Assembly (NCBI GenBank): GCA_937967285.1
Contig: CALBSU010000849.1
Coordinates: 1 to 6,676, forward strand
Direction: 5' to 3'
DNA from: an uncultured Acidobacteriota bacterium
GTDB taxonomy: Bacteria; Acidobacteriota; Blastocatellia; RBC074
Length of the DNA: 6,676 nt
Position numbers and translations under genes: made by a program. Shown here piece by piece: positions 1 through 4,052 of this stretch. The notes beneath the pieces were generated by a model. That model was given only the letters and a program-made list of their open reading frames with translations, was not told where the DNA came from and did not search any database. Positions within the stretch are counted from its first letter, which is position 1; each line of letters begins with the position of its first letter.

Positions 1-5
1 TTCAT
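1..5 (-). CDS. Possible start of a further minus-strand gene, cut by the left edge
   Basis: Only the start codon (complement of 3-5) and two more bases would lie in the window, so no product can be named. The reason to propose it is context. Positions 1-15 match positions 3327-3341 at 14 of 15 bases, and the latter span the translation start and ribosome-binding site of the 470-3331 gene. Here the Shine-Dalgarno-like bases read GAAGAA rather than GGAG. The upstream stretch (about 16-40) is A-rich on the coding strand, as it is upstream of the 470-3331 gene. If real, the gene is probably a paralogue or shares a copied leader, beginning Met-Lys or Met-Asn. The ATG could also be chance, since nothing of the coding region is visible. 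Confidence 0.35.
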
Positions 6-63
6 AAGTTCTTCGTTTTACCTTCTTATTTCGATTGCCATTTTTGCCCGCACTTCACCCGGA

Positions 64-87
64 CAGGCAGGAATCGGATTCCGCCTG
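64..87 (-). terminator. Imperfect hairpin downstream of the broken FG-GAP gene
   Basis: Bases 64-68 pair with 83-87 and bases 70-74 pair with 78-82. This gives a 10-bp stem with one bulged A (69) and a three-base loop (75-77). It lies about 50 bases downstream of the FG-GAP-frame stop (137-139) and 33 bases downstream of the other-frame stop (121-123). No run of T follows on the minus strand, so it is only terminator-like. The rest of 6-120 shows nothing else that I recognise. Confidence 0.3.
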
Positions 88-136
88 AATGTGCTTAATT
101 CGGGTTATGAGACGATGGTTCTATGCGTTCCCTCCG

Positions 137-330
137 TTAGGGGTCATAGACATAGGCCGAGCCTTGAGATCCGTTGCCGCCAATACGGGTGAATGGCGCC
201 CCCACGACGATGGTCGCGCCGCTGATCGCGACTGAGTGGCCGAATTGGTCACCCGCCGCAGTCCGCCGCCTGCCACGGCCATTTTCCTGATCAGTTTCGT
301 GTGTTGGTGGTTCAATGATTTGAGAGTCAT
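137..330 (-). pseudogene. Frameshifted relic with a single FG-GAP repeat
   Basis: On the minus strand an ATG at 330-328 has a good ribosome-binding site (GGAG at 342-339, eight bases upstream). Its own frame gives a 69-residue low-complexity product ending at the stop at 121-123. In the -1 frame, positions 262-137 encode an unmistakable FG-GAP repeat: GDQFGHSVAISG, then IVVGAP, then GSAYVYDP and a TAA at 139-137. This matches repeat units of the 470-3331 gene such as GDQFGTSVSISGDTAIVGA. The FG-GAP frame stays open back past 330 but has no ATG there. A net one-base shift between 330 and 262 is therefore needed to join the start to the repeat. The simplest reading is a decayed, mostly deleted member of the neighbouring family. 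A sequencing error or programmed -1 frameshifting are alternatives. The product would have no signal peptide and one repeat cannot close a propeller. Confidence 0.55.
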
Positions 331-419
331 AGTCTTTTCTCCATGATGCAGGAAGAACGCGGCTTGATCGCTATCGTCTCCAGTGCAGATAGATAAAGTT
401 AGTGATGTCCAGGCAAAGC

Positions 420-459
420 GCTCACCTGTCGGAGCCAGGATGGGCTCCGACAGGTGAGC
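420..459 (-). terminator. Perfect 17-bp hairpin after the 470-3331 gene
   Basis: Bases 420-436 and 443-459 are exact reverse complements, separated by a six-base loop (437-442). The stem is GC-rich and starts 10 bases past the stop codon (470-472). On the minus strand the following bases are not a T run, so it is not a classical intrinsic terminator. It could be a U-less terminator, a 3'-end stabiliser, or a copy of a dispersed palindromic repeat. The hairpin itself is certain; its function is inferred from position. The rest of 343-419 holds no gene. A weak promoter-like TTGCCT/TATCTA pair on the minus strand could serve the relic at 137-330, but it is not convincing. Confidence 0.6.
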
Positions 460-469
460 ACTACTGGTT

Positions 470-1081
470 TTACTTGAACCTGAAGTTCGCAGTGAAGCTG
501 CTGCCGTCCTTGAACTTGACGGTCAGTACACGACAGGTTCCCGACCATGCCTTACTGGTCTTCCAGACGTAGGTGTAAGTGTCGGTCGTCGGGGCATAGC
601 TCAGGCTGCTGCCGCCCGCCGTAACGGTCTCCTCTATCTCGCTCACGGATGCGCCGCTGTCGCAGGCAACCTGCTGCGAGATCGGAAATCCCGGAGCCAG
701 AATGTCCAGCCCCTTGTTGCCGCTCAGCGAGAACTTGACCGGAACTGCGCCGCCCGCCTTGACCAGATTGATTGTTGAAGGATCGCCCAGCGGCTGACCG
801 AATCCGCTGAAGTTATAGAGCACCGTCACCTTGAAGCTACAGGATGACTGATTGCCTGCGTCGTCGGTGGCCGTGACGTTCACCGTAGTCGTCCCGACAG
901 GGAAGACCGTCCCGGAAGCCTGACTGACGCTGATCGTCGGCGAGCTATCGCAGTTGTCGGTCGCCGTCGGAGCCGGATAATCCACCGCCATTCCGGTGTC
1001 CATCGAATTGAGCGGCAGGTAGACGACCACATCGTCCGGGCAACTGATAACCGGCGGCGTCGTCTCCGGCGTGACCGTGAC
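470..1081 (-). repeat. Shared HYR-PxKF C-terminal module, copy 1
   Basis: This 612-bp stretch (203 codons plus stop) runs from VTVTPETTPPVISCP to the stop of the 470-3331 gene. It aligns without gaps to 3441-4052. By hand count 182 of 203 residues are identical, with most changes in the PxKF part around GASVSEIEE and SYAPTTD. Five Cys (three HYR, two PxKF) are conserved in both copies. Confidence 0.9.
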
Positions 1082-3331
1082 GGTGAAGCTGGCCATCGAA
1101 ATCTGGCCGGCTTCATCGGTCGCTTTCAGAGCGACCAGGTGATCGCCTGTGGCGGCCGAGCAGTCCGCCGCGACATCCGCCGAGATGACGCCGCCCATGT
1201 TCAGAAGATTGGTGACCGAGATGCCTGAAGGGAGAGCGCCGTCCAACTCGACGACGATACTACCTGCCGCCGTCAGGTTGTCGCTGACGCCTGCTATGGT
1301 GGAGTTGAATCCTGCCGCTGTCTGCTGACGTGTGATCGTCTGCGGAGAAATGACAGGCGGAGTCGAATCGCTGGAATCGCTGAGAACGAAGATGTAGGCC
1401 GCGCCGGAATTGTCGCCGGGATCGTCCTCAAAAAATGCGCCTGTTATGGCAGTATCTTCGCTGATGCCCACCGAACACCCGAAATTGTCAATCGCCTGAT
1501 TGTCCGATGCGTCGAGTTTCGAGACCTCGCCCCAGTTATTTGCGCCGCCCTGATTCCGCTTGTAGACATAGGCCGCCCCTGAATAGATCCCGGGATTGGT
1601 TTCGCCGGGAGACCCGACGATAATGATGTCTCCGCTGATACTGACGGAAAAGCCGAATGCGTCACCTTTTTCCTTGTCCGAAGCCTCGAGCTTTTTGACC
1701 TCACCCCAGTTGCCGGCGCCGCCCTGATTCCGCTCGAAGACGTAAGCCGAGCCTGAATTTTCATAGGGCAAGTAAACATTGAACATGCCGACAACAGCAA
1801 TATCCCCGTTGATGCTCACTGACCAGCCGAAATATTCATATCCTATTGCGTCGGAGGCTTCGAGCTTTTTAACCTCTCCCCAATTGCCTGTTCCGCCCTG
1901 ATTCCGCTCGATGATGTATGCTGCTCCGGAACCATAACCCGGCAGGTCTTCCTCAATAGCGCCGACGATGGCGGTATCTCCGCTGATGCTCACAGACGTG
2001 CCAAACTGATCTCCGGGTTCTTTATCCGAGGCTTTGACTTTTTTAGCTTCGCCCCAGTTGCCGGCGCCACCCAGGTTTCGCTCGAATATATATGCAGCTC
2101 CCGTTTGATCGCCGGAATCACCTTCCCAATTAGCTCCGACGATGACCGTATCCCCACTGATTCCCACCGAAATGCCGAAGCTGTCATAGGCCTCTACGTC
2201 CGAGGCTTTGATCTTTCTGATCTCACCCCAGTTATTGGCGCCGCCCAGGTTTCGCTCGAAGATATATACCGCTCCCGAATCAGCTTCCCAGGGAGCGCCG
2301 ACGATGACTGTGTCACCGCTGATACCCACCGAATTACCGAATAAGTGATAATTCCCACCATCCGTAGCTTCGATTTTTCTGGCCTCGCCCCAGTTGTTGG
2401 CGCCGCCCAGGTTTCGCTCGAAGATATAGGCCGCGCCTGAATCAATGCCGGGAAGGTCTTCCCTGGGAGCCCCGACGATCGCCGTATCTCCATCGATGCT
2501 GACTGAAACCCCGAATTGATCATTCGCATCCTTGTCCGACGCTTCGAGTTTGGCGGTTTCGGAAACGAGCACCGGGTCGATCGTCACGGGATAGACCGCA
2601 CCGCGATCGTCCACCTCGATCGCGATCTCATTGGACTTGACCGTCAGTCTGGCGGGCAGCGTGCGATTCGCGGAATCCCAAACCTTGAGGCCGCTGTACC
2701 TCAAAACGACCCTTCCGGCGGAATCCTTCATCAGAGCGGTATCACCGTCCGGACTCGCGGCCGCCTTCAAATCGCCGCTCATCTCCATCGTCAGTCGCAA
2801 CTTCTCGTCACCGGACCGCGCGCCGGGAGCCTCACGAAGCGTGAATCCCTGCTCCAGTCCGCGTCTCTCGTTGACGTACCATTCGGTCAGGCCGTCGCGC
2901 CGGTACTCGATCCTCTGCCCCTGCCGGTGCAGTTCGGCAGCCCCGACCTTAGCCGTCCTCTCGCCGTATCCGATGCCGGTCAGCTTCATCCGCAGGTTTC
3001 TCTGGTCGGCGGTCGCGATCCGGACTTGATCGGACGAGAAGTAGCTCCGGTAACGCTGCACGGGATTACTCGCCGAGAAGGATTCTTTCGATCCGGCCTT
3101 GATCGGCCAGACGCCGTATCGCGCGGCCTCCACGGCCTCGCCGAGAGAGGCATGCAGGCCCTTCTCTTTCAGATAGCTGCTCGCCGCCTCGCCCTGCAGA
3201 TTGGGCAGTGGCGTTTCCGTCTTTCCGGCGGCCAGTGACTGCCGGTTCGGCATCAGGCGGCCGGAGCTGATGAACGCGAGGCCGAAAATCAATGTGAGGA
3301 TCGTTGCGCTGATGGTAATTCGCCTTTTCAT
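470..3331 (-). CDS. Secreted FG-GAP seven-repeat propeller protein with HYR and PxKF C-terminal domains
   Basis: The product is a 953-residue exported protein. The start chosen is ATG at 3331-3329: it has GGAG five bases upstream (3340-3337) and opens with MKRR followed by a hydrophobic stretch (about residues 6-22), a clear Sec signal peptide with possible cleavage near residue 34. The longer in-frame start at 3421 would put 30 charged residues before the signal and run through the hairpin at 3389-3426, so it is disfavoured. Domains: residues about 50-255, a beta-rich N-terminal region ending VDDRGAVYPVTIDP, a pattern that often precedes FG-GAP arrays; about 260-648, seven FG-GAP repeats (FG at residues 273, 331, 385, 443, 501, 559 and 617) joined by ERNxGGxxNWGE linkers; about 656-755, a beta-sandwich-like domain; about 757-838, an HYR domain with three Cys; about 838-953, a PxKF domain with the PVKF motif and two Cys. 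Seven repeats suit one closed beta-propeller. No catalytic motif or LPXTG-type anchor is seen. The likely role is extracellular or cell-surface binding; the ligand is unknown. It lies 109 bases downstream of the 3441-6676 gene. Confidence 0.9.
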   Translation of the reverse strand: MKRRITISATILTLIFGLAFISSGRLMPNRQSLAAGKTETPLPNLQGEAASSYLKEKGLHASLGEAVEAARYGVWPIKAGSKESFSASNPVQRYRSYFSSDQVRIATADQRNLRMKLTGIGYGERTAKVGAAELHRQGQRIEYRRDGLTEWYVNERRGLEQGFTLREAPGARSGDEKLRLTMEMSGDLKAAASPDGDTALMKDSAGRVVLRYSGLKVWDSANRTLPARLTVKSNEIAIEVDDRGAVYPVTIDPVLVSETAKLEASDKDANDQFGVSVSIDGDTAIVGAPREDLPGIDSGAAYIFERNLGGANNWGEARKIEATDGGNYHLFGNSVGISGDTVIVGAPWEADSGAVYIFERNLGGANNWGEIRKIKASDVEAYDSFGISVGISGDTVIVGANWEGDSGDQTGAAYIFERNLGGAGNWGEAKKVKASDKEPGDQFGTSVSISGDTAIVGAIEEDLPGYGSGAAYIIERNQGGTGNWGEVKKLEASDAIGYEYFGWSVSINGDIAVVGMFNVYLPYENSGSAYVFERNQGGAGNWGEVKKLEASDKEKGDAFGFSVSISGDIIIVGSPGETNPGIYSGAAYVYKRNQGGANNWGEVSKLDASDNQAIDNFGCSVGISEDTAITGAFFEDDPGDNSGAAYIFVLSDSSDSTPPVISPQTITRQQTAAGFNSTIAGVSDNLTAAGSIVVELDGALPSGISVTNLLNMGGVISADVAADCSAATGDHLVALKATDEAGQISMASFTVTVTPETTPPVISCPDDVVVYLPLNSMDTGMAVDYPAPTATDNCDSSPTISVSQASGTVFPVGTTTVNVTATDDAGNQSSCSFKVTVLYNFSGFGQPLGDPSTINLVKAGGAVPVKFSLSGNKGLDILAPGFPISQQVACDSGASVSEIEETVTAGGSSLSYAPTTDTYTYVWKTSKAWSGTCRVLTVKFKDGSSFTANFRFK
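1388..2554 (-). repeat. Seven tandem FG-GAP repeats, 174-bp period
   Basis: This block lies inside the 470-3331 gene. Each unit reads roughly LEASD...DxFGxSVxISGDTxIVGA...SGAAYIFERNxGGxxNWGE. Spacing between successive FG pairs is 58, 54, 58, 58, 58 and 58 residues; only the second unit is shorter, by four residues in the SG loop. The integrin-type GAP motif is intact in units 1 and 2 and drifts in later ones (GAN, GAI, GMF, GSP, GAF). The last unit lacks the linker and ends in AYIFVLSDSSDS. The DNA is visibly repetitive: the linker segment near 1530, 1710, 1880, 2055, 2230 and 2395 recurs with few changes, which points to tandem duplication within the gene. Confidence 0.9.
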
Positions 3332-3336
3332 AAGTT

Positions 3337-3340
3337 CTCC
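3337..3340 (-). promoter_or_regulatory. Ribosome-binding site deciding the start of the 470-3331 gene
   Basis: GGAG on the minus strand sits five bases before ATG 3331-3329. The alternative upstream start at 3421 has the hairpin arm 3413-3426 across its start region and no comparable signal. This site plus the signal peptide immediately after it fixes the start. Its immediate surroundings recur almost unchanged at the left edge of the window (1-15). Confidence 0.7.
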
Positions 3341-3388
3341 GTACTCATTTTTAATCTTGCCAGGAGGCATGAACCGTGGGATGGTCTT

Positions 3389-3426
3389 CGACCGTGGCCG
3401 CGATTTATCTTTCGCGGCCACGGTCG
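3389..3426 (-). terminator. Perfect 14-bp GC-rich hairpin between the two large genes
   Basis: Bases 3389-3402 and 3413-3426 are exact reverse complements around a ten-base AT-rich loop (3403-3412). The structure begins 14 bases past the stop codon of the 3441-6676 gene (3441-3443). As with the hairpin at 420-459, no T run follows on the minus strand. It could end or attenuate transcription of the upstream gene, or protect its 3' end. In either case it would partly uncouple the downstream gene, whose remaining leader is only 57 bases (3332-3388) and shows no strong promoter. Confidence 0.6.
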
Positions 3427-3440
3427 GCGAGGATTGATTG

Positions 3441-4052
3441 TTATTTAAAGCGGAAGTTTGCAGTGAAGGTGCTGCCGTCCTTGAGCCTGACGGTCAATAC
3501 ACGGCACGTCCCGGCCCAGGCCTTACTCGTCTTCCAGTTGTAGGTGTAAGTGTCGGTCGCGGCGTCGTATCTGAGGCCGCTGCCGCCCGCCGTAACGGTC
3601 TCCTCCATCTCGCCCAGGGGGGCGCCGCTGTCGCAGGCAACCTGTTGCGAGATCGGAAATCCCGGAGCCAGAATGTCCAGTCCCTTGTTTCCGCTCAGGG
3701 AGAACCTGACCGGAACTGCGCCGCCCGCCTTGACCAGATTGGTTGATGAAGGATCGCCCAGCGGCTGACCGAATCCGCCGAAGTTATAGAGCACCGTCAC
3801 CTTGAAGCTGCAGGTTGACTGATTGCCCGCGTCGTCGGTGGCCGTGACGTTCACCGTAGTCGTCCCGACAGGGAAGACCGTCCCGGAAGCCTGACTGACG
3901 CTGATCGTCGGCGAGCCATCGCAGTTGTCGGTCGCCGTCGGAGCCGGATAATCGACCGCCATTCCGGTGTCCATCGAATTGAGCGGCAGGTAAACGACCA
4001 CATCCTCGGGGCAACTGATGACCGGCGGAGTCGTCTCCGGCGTGACCGTGAC
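3441..4052 (-). repeat. Shared HYR-PxKF C-terminal module, copy 2
   Basis: This is the matching tail of the 3441-6676 gene. The DNA match is strongest in the HYR part: 3829-3916 equals 858-945 over 88 bases without a difference, and the next 76 bases differ at two positions. Silent sites are conserved too, so the copies separated recently or have been homogenised by recombination. Both copies end in TANFRFK and a TAA stop. Confidence 0.9.

Noticed and set aside
420..459. Terminal inverted repeats of an insertion sequence
   Set aside because: The two arms are only six bases apart with no transposase or flanking target duplication; it is a hairpin, not the ends of an element.
2516..3238. Plus-strand open frame of 240 codons
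   Set aside because: It is antisense to the N-terminal domain of the FG-GAP gene, with no recognisable domain or ribosome-binding site; it arises from GC-rich codon use on the opposite strand.
3332..3388. Promoter for the FG-GAP gene between the hairpin and the start codon
   Set aside because: There is an A-rich stretch on the minus strand near 3345-3355, but no -35-like element at suitable spacing, so I cannot support a promoter.
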